Below the pieces are notes generated by a model that saw only the letters and a list, made by a program, of their open reading frames with translations, did no database searches and was not told the origin of the DNA. Below, in pieces: positions 25,148-33,914 of a DNA stretch of 64,000 nucleotides. The position numbers and the translations under genes are program-made. The stretch comes from Candidatus Melainabacteria bacterium (GTDB lineage Bacteria > Cyanobacteriota > Vampirovibrionia > Obscuribacterales > Obscuribacteraceae), in assembly GCA_016716405.1 (NCBI GenBank), contig JADJWK010000001.1, positions 2,542,001-2,606,000 of the forward strand, read 5' to 3'. How positions within the stretch are numbered: position 1 is the stretch's first letter; each line of letters starts with the position of its first letter.

Positions 25148-26137
25148 TCAGGAAGGGAAGTGGTACTTGATCTCGCTTTCGAGAAAAGCGATTTTCTGCT
25201 CGAGACTCTCGTCTCCGCTTTTGCCAGCCTCGCGCCAGGTCTTGATGAGATTCTTCAAGGACATGAGCATGTCTTTGTCTCCGGGATGCAGGGTGAAACC
25301 GCGCTTCTGGGTAAGCACTCGCTCGGCTACCACGGACAGATCTCTCAAGACCGGCTCGGCATCCTGGGTGAGCTGAAAGAGGGCGCCGGCGATCTCGCTG
25401 GCGTCGGCGGCATCGATAGTGGGGCTTTTCAATTGCTTCTCGAGCTCTTTCCGGGCAGGCTCGCCTTTTTTGCCGAGGCGAGCCAGGGCACGCGCGCACT
25501 CGCCGCGCCCGGTGATTCCGGTGGAGGAGTTCTCCTGCTTGAAAGCGACCCAGTCGGTGCTCAGTCCCTCGATCAGGACCGGAACCAGATCCCCTGCCTC
25601 CTGGTAATGCTTGCTCAAGTGGATGGCTGCCCAGAAGCGCCTTTTGGGCTCGGGCGCCGAGAGGACTGGCTTGAGAACTTCGATGATCTCCTGGGGATTG
25701 CCGCAGACTTCCGGATACCATTTCACCGCTCTCGTGCTTCCGTCTTCCACGGCTTTCCTAATCAGCGGCTTCAAATCGCGATTATGGGGGAGAATGGCGT
25801 TCATCACATTCATCTGGGCCTGCTCCCAGGCATTGCCCTTGCTGTAATCCCTGCTATCCAGGGCGATGGCTGCCGCCCTGGGGAGGCCTCTTTCTTCGAC
25901 GAGCTTCAGATATTCGCTCACGGAGGAGCCCTGAAACTGCATAATAGGATTCTTGATAACCGATGTCAGATACTCGTGGTGCTCTCTGTCGATCTTGCTG
26001 AAAAGCTCTTTGAACTCTTCCGCCAGATCCGGCTCGAGATTGACTGACTGGGAAGGCGCCGGCTGGATCTTGTTTGGCTCGGCCTTTCTCGGCGCCTTCT
26101 TCTTGCTTGCGGTCTTCTTCTTTCCAGTGCCTGACAT
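25148..26137 (-). CDS. Helical-repeat (HEAT-like) hypothetical protein
   Basis: The protein has 329 residues. The ATG at 26137 follows AGAGG. A Lys/Ala-rich disordered start (GKKKTASKKKAPRKAEPNK) precedes an all-helical protein. HEAT-like helix pairs are seen around RRFWAAIHLSKHYQEAGDLV, GECARALARLGKKGEPARK and ASEIAGALFQL. It is cytosolic with no catalytic motif. It is co-transcribed with the aldo/keto reductase. A perfect 8-bp inverted repeat (26178-26197) lies upstream in the gap to the divergent HAD gene. Confidence 0.7.
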   Translation of the reverse strand: MSGTGKKKTASKKKAPRKAEPNKIQPAPSQSVNLEPDLAEEFKELFSKIDREHHEYLTSVIKNPIMQFQGSSVSEYLKLVEERGLPRAAAIALDSRDYSKGNAWEQAQMNVMNAILPHNRDLKPLIRKAVEDGSTRAVKWYPEVCGNPQEIIEVLKPVLSAPEPKRRFWAAIHLSKHYQEAGDLVPVLIEGLSTDWVAFKQENSSTGITGRGECARALARLGKKGEPARKELEKQLKSPTIDAADASEIAGALFQLTQDAEPVLRDLSVVAERVLTQKRGFTLHPGDKDMLMSLKNLIKTWREAGKSGDESLEQKIAFLESEIKYHFPS

Positions 26138-26239
26138 GCTGGTAATCCTCTGATTCTTGACTGATTCTAGCAAATATGGAGAGCCCCATGGCTCTCCCCG
26201 CATAAAGTATGATTGTCAGGCTGAGAGAGGCGCCGAGCC

Positions 26240-26956
26240 ATGCCAGACAAAAGTCCCGAAAAGTGCTTAGCGAGCCTGGATACCGGGTCGTTCAGGGTGC
26301 TTGCATTCGATTATGACGAAACCCTGGCGGTGTCCGCTTGTATGAGCGACAGCGTGGTGGGGGCCCTGGAGCGTGCCCGCGAGCATGAGCGTCTTCTGGT
26401 TCTTGTAACCGGACGTTACCTGAAAAGCTTGCTCGAGAATTGCCGGCGTATAGATCTGTTCGATCTGGTGATTTGCGAGAATGGCGCTGTCATCCACGAG
26501 CCTTCCTCGGGAAAGACCAGGGCTCTTGCCATGGCTGTCCATGAGGGGCTCAGGGATAGGCTCGAGCAAGATGGCGTCGAGCCGCTTCTCAGCGGTCTGT
26601 CCATGCTGGCTACTTACAGGAGCCATGAGGAGGTCGTCAGGAGAGCGATTGCCGATCTGGGTCTGGGGCATCATATCCAGACCAATAAGAATGCCGTCAT
26701 GATTCTGCCCGAGGGGGTGGACAAGCAGTCTGGTCTCCGGTCGGCGCTTGCCGAGCTTGGCGCCGAACCCGGACAGACCATGGTTTTCGGAGACGCCGAG
26801 AATGATATTCCGCTTTTCGCCGGGGCCGGCCTCAGGGTGGCGGTAGGCAATGCGGTGGCGGCGCTCAAGGAGCACGCCGATGTGATTACCGAGAGTCATT
26901 TCGGAGACGGGGTGGTCGAGATCATCGACAGGCTCACCGAGGCTCTCGCTCTTTAA
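26240..26956 (+). CDS. HAD-family phosphatase (Cof/sucrose-phosphatase type)
   Basis: This 238-residue protein has HAD motif I FDYDETLAVS with nucleophile Asp24 and acid/base Asp26, motif II VTGR and motif IV GDAENDIPLF. A C2-type cap (about 90-165) lies between. The arrangement matches Cof-like and sucrose-phosphatase-like HADs acting on sugar phosphates. It is a stand-alone gene, followed by the symporter gene after 32 bp. The substrate is not predictable. Confidence 0.9.
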   Translation: MPDKSPEKCLASLDTGSFRVLAFDYDETLAVSACMSDSVVGALERAREHERLLVLVTGRYLKSLLENCRRIDLFDLVICENGAVIHEPSSGKTRALAMAVHEGLRDRLEQDGVEPLLSGLSMLATYRSHEEVVRRAIADLGLGHHIQTNKNAVMILPEGVDKQSGLRSALAELGAEPGQTMVFGDAENDIPLFAGAGLRVAVGNAVAALKEHADVITESHFGDGVVEIIDRLTEALAL

Positions 26957-26988
26957 TTTGTCCCCGTTTATCTGGTACGTTATGGCAC

Positions 26989-28335
26989 ATGTCCGAGCCC
27001 AAAGGAAAACCGAGCTTCTCCGACCTCCTTCCCTACCTCATCTTCGCCGGTGTGGTGCTGGGTATCGTGGTTGGTGGCGTTGCCCCGGCTCTGGGCAAAG
27101 AGCTGGCCTTTATCGGCGATATGTTCATGCGGGCCCTGCTCATGCTGGTGGTACCGCTGGTAATGACCTCCATCATCGTTGGCATCAGCCAGCTCGGTGA
27201 CGTGCGGCAGCTCGGCGGCCTCGCCAGAAAGACGATCATCTATTTCCTCAGCACCACATTTATGGCAGCCTGTCTCGGCCTTGTTCTGGTCAACGCGATC
27301 CAGCCCGGTGTCGGAGCCGGAACCGGAGCGGTGAAGGCCCAGAAGAATTTCATCGAGAAGAAAGAGATCCCTCAGGACCGGATTTTGCTGGAGGAGCAAG
27401 AGGCTATCGGCAAGAAAGATCCCGAGATCACCCAGGTCTTCAAAGAGATCGTGGTCGGTCTCATACCGAAGAATCTGTTCAAGTCCATGGTCAATACCGA
27501 TCTCCTGCCGATTATTCTTTTCTCGCTCGTTTTCGGCGCGGTGATCACTACTATCGGTGAAAGGGGCGAGACTGTGATCCTCTTTTTCCAGGGCGCTAAC
27601 GACGCGATCATGAAGATCGTCGACCTGCTCATGATGGTGGCGCCGGTGGGGATTTTCGCTCTGATCGCCGGACGTCTCGGGGAAGCCGGCGGCCTCATGG
27701 AGTTCGCCGACGAGCTCATGAGGCTGGGTAAATATGCCAGCACCGTCATCGCCGGTCTGGTCATTTTCGCAATGCTCATACTGCCGGCGGTTCTCTTTTT
27801 CCTTGGCAAGCCGAAAGGCGGGGTGATCAATTATTTCAAGAATCTCTGGACGGCGCTTCTCACGGCTTTTTCCACCGCCTCGAGCGCTGCCGCGCTGCCT
27901 GTCACCATGGAGTCGGTGATTCAAGCGGGAGTATCCAAACGCAACGCCAACTTCGTCCTGCCCCTGGGCACCACCCTCAATATGAACGGCACGGCGCTCT
28001 ACGAAGCCGTGGCTGCCGTCTTTATCGCGCAGATATCCGGAATCGAGCTGACCTCGGTTCATATGATCCTTATTGCCGTCACCGCTTCTCTGGCTGCCGT
28101 CGGTGCCGCCAGCATTCCGGAGGCCGGGCTCGTCACCATGCTCATCGTGCTCAAAGCTGCCGGGCTGCCTACCGAGAACGTCTCCCTGATTCTCATCATC
28201 GACTGGTTTCTCGATCGCTGCCGCACAGCTGTGAATGTCTGGGGCGACGCCGTGGGAGCCGCCGTGGTCGATCGCTTCGAGCCCTGCGTGGATATGCACG
28301 AATCAGAGAACCAATTTGCGGAGCAACCTGTATAA
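26989..28335 (+). CDS. Dicarboxylate/amino acid:cation symporter (SDF family)
   Basis: This 448-residue polytopic inner-membrane protein has family signatures: SSAAALPVTME (HP1 serine-rich loop) and NMNGTALYEAVAAVF (NMDGT-like motif). IPEAGLVTMLIVLKAAGLP (HP2 region) and DWFLDRCRTAVNVWGDAVGA (TM8, with conserved Asp and Arg) complete the set. A charged insertion near 110-145 in the TM3-TM4 region is longer than in GltP. It would import glutamate, aspartate or C4-dicarboxylates with H+ or Na+. Confidence 0.95.
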   Translation: MSEPKGKPSFSDLLPYLIFAGVVLGIVVGGVAPALGKELAFIGDMFMRALLMLVVPLVMTSIIVGISQLGDVRQLGGLARKTIIYFLSTTFMAACLGLVLVNAIQPGVGAGTGAVKAQKNFIEKKEIPQDRILLEEQEAIGKKDPEITQVFKEIVVGLIPKNLFKSMVNTDLLPIILFSLVFGAVITTIGERGETVILFFQGANDAIMKIVDLLMMVAPVGIFALIAGRLGEAGGLMEFADELMRLGKYASTVIAGLVIFAMLILPAVLFFLGKPKGGVINYFKNLWTALLTAFSTASSAAALPVTMESVIQAGVSKRNANFVLPLGTTLNMNGTALYEAVAAVFIAQISGIELTSVHMILIAVTASLAAVGAASIPEAGLVTMLIVLKAAGLPTENVSLILIIDWFLDRCRTAVNVWGDAVGAAVVDRFEPCVDMHESENQFAEQPV

Positions 28336-28342
28336 TCTGGCC

Positions 28343-30148
28343 ATGTTTCCGCTTTATTGCTTGTTCGTCCTGATTGTCTTTCTGGCGGTCTCCCTTGCTC
28401 CGGTCGGTCCGGCAGTCTGTGCCGAGCATGGCCATAGCAGCCCTGTCAGGCCTCCGGTGTTTACCGAAGAGGAGAAGACAGCCAACAAGCTATTCTGGGA
28501 CGGCGAGTATCAAAAGTCCCTCGACTGCCTTCTTGGCAGTCCCGAAGAGAATCCTCGCTATTTCGGCAATCTCGGTTTTCTCTACATAGGTCTCGACCAG
28601 GCGGACAACGCCGAGTCCTCGTTCAAGAAAGCACTTGCTCTGGCGGATAAGCCAGGATCCGGCAGAAAGAACATCAGCGCTCTCGATCAGGCGGATTTCA
28701 ATATCGGTCTGGCCGAATCCCGTTATATGAAAGGTCAATTCTCCCGGGCTCTGGAGGGCTATAAGAAAGCTCTGCGCACTTACGAGAGAGACTATGGCAA
28801 GTTCTCCCCGGCGCTCCTGCCTGCCCTGGAAGGAGTCGGAGGCTGCTACTATGGCATGGGTGAATATGAGAAGGCCCTGCCCTGTTTCAGGCGAATAGCC
28901 CAGATCGACGTGGTGCAGTACGGCGCCGACCACAAGCGGGTCGGCATGTCTCTCAACAATCTCTCGGACGTCTATTACAAGCTCGGCAACTGCGCTGCAG
29001 CTCGACCGATGTTCGAGCAGGCTTTCTGGATCTTCAAGCAGGACAGCACCAGCAGTCTGCTGGCGGAGTTCGACAAGCCCGAGGCCGCGAAACGCTTCTC
29101 GAAAGACGAGCTGGCGGTGATTCGCAAACGGATCAAAGATGTGGTGATGGGCACCGCCAATCATCCCGAGATCAGAAGGGTCACCTATAAGCTCCTGGAG
29201 GAGCCCGGCTTCGACGAGAACACGCCTGTCTGTGTCGAGGAGCGCCCCCGGGACTTCGCCAACTGGCGCCTGAAACGAGGCGAGACACCGGACCCGGGAT
29301 TCGTTCGCATCGATCCGACCGTCGAGCAGAAAGCCCTGATCGTCTGTCTTCACGGTCTTGGTTTGCATCATAGCTCTTATGACGATTTCGCCGCCAGAAT
29401 CAACCCGCTCGGTTATGGTGTCATCGCTTTCGATGTCCGGGGATTCGGGGCTCTTTCTTCGGAGAAGGGATTCGACAAAGTCGATCTCGACTCCGGGCTC
29501 GAGGACCTCGGGGCCATGGTCTCTATCGTCAGGGACCATAATCCCGGTCTGCCGATCTTTATTCTGGGCGAGTCCATGGGTGGTGCCCTGGCTCTGCAGT
29601 TCACGGCCCAGTATCCCCGGCTGGTGGACGGGCTTGTCAGCTCCGTGCCTTCCGGTCAGCGCTTCAAGAGCAAGCGTACCGGCTTGCTTGTTGGGCTCAA
29701 GCTCCTGGAGAATCCCAACAGGCCTTTCGAGATCGGCAAAAGGGTGGTGGAGCAAGCCACCGACGACGAGAGAGTAAAAGAGGACTGGCTGAACGATCCG
29801 GACGCCCGTCTCAAGCTGTCTCCGCAGGAGCTTCTGGACTTCCAGTCCTTCATGAACCACAACGAGAAATTCGCCCGCGATATCACCGACACTCCGGTGA
29901 TTCTCTTCCAGGGATTCCAGGACCATCTGGTGCGTCCCACCGGCACCTACGCGCTCTATCAGGCTCTCGCCACCGCCAGGAAGGATCTGATCTTCATCGG
30001 CTCGGCGGAGCATCTCATCTTCGAGGAAGGTCAGGCATCGGAGGAGTTGATCAAGATGCTGGTCGCCTGGCTGGACGGTCAGGTCAAGCGGCTTTGCGAC
30101 AGCAATACCGCCTCGAGCGGGTCCATGAATCCGGGAGATGTGCGATGA
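28343..30148 (+). CDS. Secreted TPR plus alpha/beta-hydrolase fusion
   Basis: The protein has 601 residues. The ATG at 28343 begins a signal peptide (hydrophobic core CLFVLIVFLAVSLAPVG, cleavage after VCA). TPR repeats occupy about 40-230 (FNIGLAESRYMKGQFSRALE; VGGCYYGMGEYEKALPCF; LNNLSDVYYKLGNCAAARP). A serine hydrolase of the monoglyceride-lipase type follows: HGLGLH oxyanion loop, nucleophile GESMGG, Asp in FQGFQDHLV and His in GSAEHLIF. It is likely an extracytoplasmic lipase or esterase. The next small secreted gene overlaps its stop (ATGA). Confidence 0.88.
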   Translation: MFPLYCLFVLIVFLAVSLAPVGPAVCAEHGHSSPVRPPVFTEEEKTANKLFWDGEYQKSLDCLLGSPEENPRYFGNLGFLYIGLDQADNAESSFKKALALADKPGSGRKNISALDQADFNIGLAESRYMKGQFSRALEGYKKALRTYERDYGKFSPALLPALEGVGGCYYGMGEYEKALPCFRRIAQIDVVQYGADHKRVGMSLNNLSDVYYKLGNCAAARPMFEQAFWIFKQDSTSSLLAEFDKPEAAKRFSKDELAVIRKRIKDVVMGTANHPEIRRVTYKLLEEPGFDENTPVCVEERPRDFANWRLKRGETPDPGFVRIDPTVEQKALIVCLHGLGLHHSSYDDFAARINPLGYGVIAFDVRGFGALSSEKGFDKVDLDSGLEDLGAMVSIVRDHNPGLPIFILGESMGGALALQFTAQYPRLVDGLVSSVPSGQRFKSKRTGLLVGLKLLENPNRPFEIGKRVVEQATDDERVKEDWLNDPDARLKLSPQELLDFQSFMNHNEKFARDITDTPVILFQGFQDHLVRPTGTYALYQALATARKDLIFIGSAEHLIFEEGQASEELIKMLVAWLDGQVKRLCDSNTASSGSMNPGDVR

Positions 30149-30621
30149 GACTCGCCCTGGTTTCGATCATGTTTTTTTTCGCCCTCTTCTCGCCGGTCTT
30201 CGCCGGTGCGGGCACCGAAGGTGGTGCCGAGCAAAATTCTCCGGAGAAGATTTTCAAACGCATCGAGGATCTCACCACGGAGTTTTACCCCAGGGCCAAG
30301 ATCAAGAGAAAAAGCAACAGCATGCACATCGAGTTCAAGACCAGACCCTTCGCGGTGCCCGCCACCGGCGCCGTGGAGCCGGGACCCGAATGGGGCGGCA
30401 TCCTCGTCGATCTCGAGCTGATCGAGGGCCCTTATAAAGGCAAGGACGCAGTCCCTAAGAAATTCAACGAGTATTCGTTCTATCATGTGGTCCTGATGGC
30501 ACCGTATTCCCGGACCCACGATTGTCATCTGCTGATCCGGGTGGCCTATCCTTTCGACAGGGCCGCCGAATATGTCAAACAGCTCGGCGAGATCGTCAAC
30601 GATCTCGACAGTTGTCTTTGA
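30145..30621 (+). CDS. Small secreted hypothetical protein
   Basis: This 158-residue protein has a signal peptide (SIMFFFALFSPVFA, cleavage near residue 20) and a compact beta-rich domain. The start overlaps the hydrolase stop as ATGA, so the two are translationally coupled and probably act together outside the cytoplasm. No family recognised. In the following 142-bp gap a 12-bp unit GCCCGGCGCCTT is tandemly duplicated. Confidence 0.75.
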   Translation: MRLALVSIMFFFALFSPVFAGAGTEGGAEQNSPEKIFKRIEDLTTEFYPRAKIKRKSNSMHIEFKTRPFAVPATGAVEPGPEWGGILVDLELIEGPYKGKDAVPKKFNEYSFYHVVLMAPYSRTHDCHLLIRVAYPFDRAAEYVKQLGEIVNDLDSCL

Positions 30622-30763
30622 CAGGTCGAGCTCTGAACCGGTTGCAAAGGGAGGTGCCCGGCGCCTTGCCCGGCGCCTTGAAGTTAACCTGTGATACATT
30701 GGGTTGTCATTAATATAGACTGCATGATTCCGACGCAGGCATTCAGGGAGACACGTATCGATC

Positions 30764-31810
30764 ATGAAAATCGCCATGTTTGTAAACGATGTCATGACCG
30801 AAAAGGATACTTATACCACCAATGTCATGGCCACCGCCGCTATCAATCGCGGTCACGAGGCCTGGGTCATAGGTGCGGATGATTTCAGTTTCGACAAGGA
30901 CGACAAGATCAGGGCCCGGGCCAGGCATGCGCCGAAGTCGAGCTATAAGAGCGGCGCTACCTGGCTGCAGGATCTGAAAAGCGATCGCGCCAGGGTGGAG
31001 GAGATTACCGTCGACGATCTCGACGTTCTTCTCCTGCGCAGCGACCCCAGCAACGATATCGGTCCCAGGCAGTGGGCCCAGGGTGTCGGTATCGATTTCG
31101 GGAGGGTGGCACTCAAGCACGGCGTGATTGTTCTCAATGATCCCAACGGTCTTTCGAACGCGCGCAACAAGATGTATTTCCAGAGCTTCCCGGAAGAGGT
31201 GAGACCCCGAACTCTGATCACTCGCAATGTCGAGAAGATTCGCAAGTTCGCCCGCGAGGAAGGCAACTGGGTGGTTCTCAAACCGCTCCAGGGCTCCGGC
31301 GGCAAGGGCGTTTTTCTCGTGAAGCCGGACGAGATGTCGAACCTCAACCAGATCGTCGATGCACTCAGCAAGGATGGCTATATCATCGCCCAGGAGTATC
31401 TTCCTGCTGCCACCAAAGGTGATATCAGATTATTCATGATGAACGGCGTGCCTTTCAGGGTGAAAGGAAAGTATGCCGCTTTCAGGCGGATCGGCGCCGA
31501 AGGCGATATTCGCTCCAATGTTCATGCCGGCGGCTCGGTGGAGCCTGCCATCATCACCGACGAGGCCCTGGAGCTGGCCAATATGGTCCGGCCGAAGCTA
31601 GTCCAGGACGGGATGTTCCTGGTCGGTCTCGATATAGTCGGCAACAAGCTCATGGAGATCAATGTCTTCTCGCCCGGAGGTCTGATAACCGCCCAGAAGT
31701 TCGAGGGTGTCAATTTCCCCCAGGCGGTGATCCAGGCTCTGGAGCACAAGGTCGACTACATGAAATACTACCGCCGAAACTTCGACAATGTTGAGATGAA
31801 CACGCTCTAG
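30764..31810 (+). CDS. gshB: Glutathione synthetase (ATP-grasp)
   Basis: This 348-residue protein matches prokaryotic GshB, which joins gamma-glutamylcysteine and glycine with ATP. The start MKIAMFVNDV and LRSDPSNDIG are GshB-like. NDPNGLSNARNKMY and the ATP-grasp core VVLKPLQGSGGKGVF follow, with IAQEYLPAATKGDIRLFM and the Mg site LVGLDIVGNKLMEINVFSPGG. It is about 30 residues longer than E. coli GshB because of an insert near residues 55-80. No gshA is seen here. From memory, GshB-like ligases are often found beside DUF1704/QEGLA genes, as here, so a substrate other than glutathione is possible. Confidence 0.9.
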   Translation: MKIAMFVNDVMTEKDTYTTNVMATAAINRGHEAWVIGADDFSFDKDDKIRARARHAPKSSYKSGATWLQDLKSDRARVEEITVDDLDVLLLRSDPSNDIGPRQWAQGVGIDFGRVALKHGVIVLNDPNGLSNARNKMYFQSFPEEVRPRTLITRNVEKIRKFAREEGNWVVLKPLQGSGGKGVFLVKPDEMSNLNQIVDALSKDGYIIAQEYLPAATKGDIRLFMMNGVPFRVKGKYAAFRRIGAEGDIRSNVHAGGSVEPAIITDEALELANMVRPKLVQDGMFLVGLDIVGNKLMEINVFSPGGLITAQKFEGVNFPQAVIQALEHKVDYMKYYRRNFDNVEMNTL

Positions 31811-31893
31811 GCATCTGTCCGGACAGCGGATCCGGCAGGTCGGGTGGCTCGGGATGCTACTATAGGTGATGTTATCCCGGGTGGCGATGGACC

Positions 31894-33852
31894 TTGAAAG
31901 AATCCAGGAAAGAACTCGAGAAAGATCCCGAGAAAGATCCCGAGAAAATTCCCGAGAAAAATCCCGGGAAAGGCACGGGCTCCCTGAGCGCTTATGTGAA
32001 AAGTCGCCTCGAGGACAGCAAGCAGGTCCGACGGGCTGTGGCGCCCTGGGGCAAGATCAGTATCGACCGGCAGTTGCCGTTCCTGGTCGTTTATCGCAAG
32101 CCCGAGGGACGGACGAGTCTGGGTGACGAGCGTTTCGTCATGGGGGAGGCTTCATTTCTCACCGCATCCGGTGCGGAGAGCCATCACCCGGTTATTGCCG
32201 AGCTGGTCTCGGAAGTGGCTTCGGTGCTCTCGGAGAAGTTTTCGGCGTTTCTCATCATCGAGGTCTGGATATCGCACCTCGAGGCCAAAGGCGATATGCC
32301 CGAGCGCCCGCCGCAATTCCGCCTGCATCTGCCTTCCAAAGATTACTTGAAGCTGGACATCGACGGCTTCGCCTCGGCTCTGCGGCGGATCAGGGTGCAG
32401 AGGCAGGAGTCGGTGATCGAGATGGTCTGCCAGCAATCTGCCTGCCCGCCCGGTCTCAAGCCACTCATGGGTCGCAAGGAGTCGGTGAGGAAGAACATAT
32501 ATTTTCTGGGGGTGGAAATCTTCGACGTCTATCGAGACTCGGAGACCAACCTCGATTTTCCCCTGATGCTGCAGACTATCCGCCGGGGATTCTCCAGGGC
32601 GCTAAAGCGTTTTATCTTCGAGTTCACTCACCAGCACACGACTTATCGCCCCCGCAATTTCCAGGTCCTGGGCAGGCGCAGCCTGGTCAAGGCGGTCTGG
32701 GAAGTGGACAGGCAACTGGCTGATCTGAGCCGTTCGTTCGACCTGGTGCTCTGCGCCACTCCCACCAATTATCACGCTGCTTTCGAGGAGTTCAAGAAGA
32801 AGCATTACGAGGCCCAGCCTCGCTTCCTTTATCGACCTGTGGTGGTGGAGCCGGCGGATTTGAAGCGCGTGCTCTATTCGGTTCCCATCGAGCGCATCGA
32901 AGATCCCGCTCTCGCCCAGCTCTTTCGCTCCCAGCGCCTGGGGCTCGATCGCAAAGTGACAATGCTCGCCGATCGAGGCACCAGGAAGTTTCTCTACGGG
33001 AGCATGCAGCTCTACGGTGTTCCCGAGGACTCCTATGTCGAGCTTGCCAGGCACGTTCTGGCCACGGTGCCGGTGGATGAGAGCGAGGAGCCCGAGCCCA
33101 ATTTGATGAACGCCAGGATGATCGCCGAGGAGGCGAGGAAGGAGATCGCTTTCTATCGCGACCAGAGTCCTGATTTCGGAGCTCAGGTGGAAATCCGGGA
33201 TGACATCGCCGGAATTATGGTAAGCAACGGCAACCTTCTCATCAATCACCGGCTCAAGATTCCGGATCACCGGGTCCGAGCCCTGTTGCAGCATGAGATC
33301 GGCACCCACGTGGTCACTTATCACAACGGTCGGGCCCAGCCCTTCCAGCAGCTCGCCACCGGGCTCATCGGCTATGACGAAGTGCAGGAAGGTCTGGCGG
33401 TGATGGCGGAGTTCCTGGCCGGGGGTCTGAGCAACAAGCGGCTGCGGATACTGGCCGGGCGCGTGGTGGGGGTCGGCATGATGCTTGCCGGGGCGACTTT
33501 CGTGGAAACATTCCGGGAGCTGGTGCATCGTTATCGTTTCAAGCGCAAGCCGGCTTTCTCGCTGGTGATGAGAGTCTATCGCGCCGGCGGTTTCACCAAG
33601 GATGCCATCTATATGCGGGGACTGATCTGGTTGTTCGAGTATCTCAAGGACGGGGGCAGTCTCGAGACCCTTCTTCTGGGCAAGATGCCCCAGGCTCAGC
33701 TGCCGCTCATACGCGAGCTTCGCTGGCGCAATGTCCTCAAGCCGCCCTCGGTGATGCCCCGTTATCTGGAGTTCGAGGAGGCGAAGGAGCGCCTCGCCCT
33801 GATCCGCGAAGGGATGACCCTGGAGGATCTCAGTCGGGCGATGAGAAAATGA
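31894..33852 (+). CDS. QEGLA-motif (DUF1704) metallopeptidase-like protein
   Basis: This 652-residue protein has a zincin motif HEIGTH near residue 467, the hallmark QEGLA near 498 and DEVQEGLAVMAEFLAGG. It matches the family annotated as flavohemoglobin expression-modulating QEGLA protein, related to tyrosine carboxypeptidase-like MATCAP enzymes. The start is taken as TTG at 31894. The first ~25 residues are a 12-bp tandem repeat giving EKDP/EKNP units, and no ATG is available in frame nearby. It follows gshB by 83 bp in a neighbourhood known for this family. Confidence 0.88.
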   Translation: MKESRKELEKDPEKDPEKIPEKNPGKGTGSLSAYVKSRLEDSKQVRRAVAPWGKISIDRQLPFLVVYRKPEGRTSLGDERFVMGEASFLTASGAESHHPVIAELVSEVASVLSEKFSAFLIIEVWISHLEAKGDMPERPPQFRLHLPSKDYLKLDIDGFASALRRIRVQRQESVIEMVCQQSACPPGLKPLMGRKESVRKNIYFLGVEIFDVYRDSETNLDFPLMLQTIRRGFSRALKRFIFEFTHQHTTYRPRNFQVLGRRSLVKAVWEVDRQLADLSRSFDLVLCATPTNYHAAFEEFKKKHYEAQPRFLYRPVVVEPADLKRVLYSVPIERIEDPALAQLFRSQRLGLDRKVTMLADRGTRKFLYGSMQLYGVPEDSYVELARHVLATVPVDESEEPEPNLMNARMIAEEARKEIAFYRDQSPDFGAQVEIRDDIAGIMVSNGNLLINHRLKIPDHRVRALLQHEIGTHVVTYHNGRAQPFQQLATGLIGYDEVQEGLAVMAEFLAGGLSNKRLRILAGRVVGVGMMLAGATFVETFRELVHRYRFKRKPAFSLVMRVYRAGGFTKDAIYMRGLIWLFEYLKDGGSLETLLLGKMPQAQLPLIRELRWRNVLKPPSVMPRYLEFEEAKERLALIREGMTLEDLSRAMRK

Positions 33853-33914
33853 CTCGGGTGAGTCTTTCGGATACAGGGTAAAAGAGATCTTGGAAGGACC
33901 ATGAGATCTCGCCT

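Noticed and set aside
25134..25721. N-terminal extension of the aldo/keto reductase frame
   Set aside because: It overlaps the upstream helical-repeat gene out of frame and is Arg/Gly-rich without family similarity. The reductase begins properly at 25133.
28490..30013. 507-codon minus-strand frame
   Set aside because: Shadow of the TPR-hydrolase gene, which has a complete catalytic triad and signal peptide on the plus strand.
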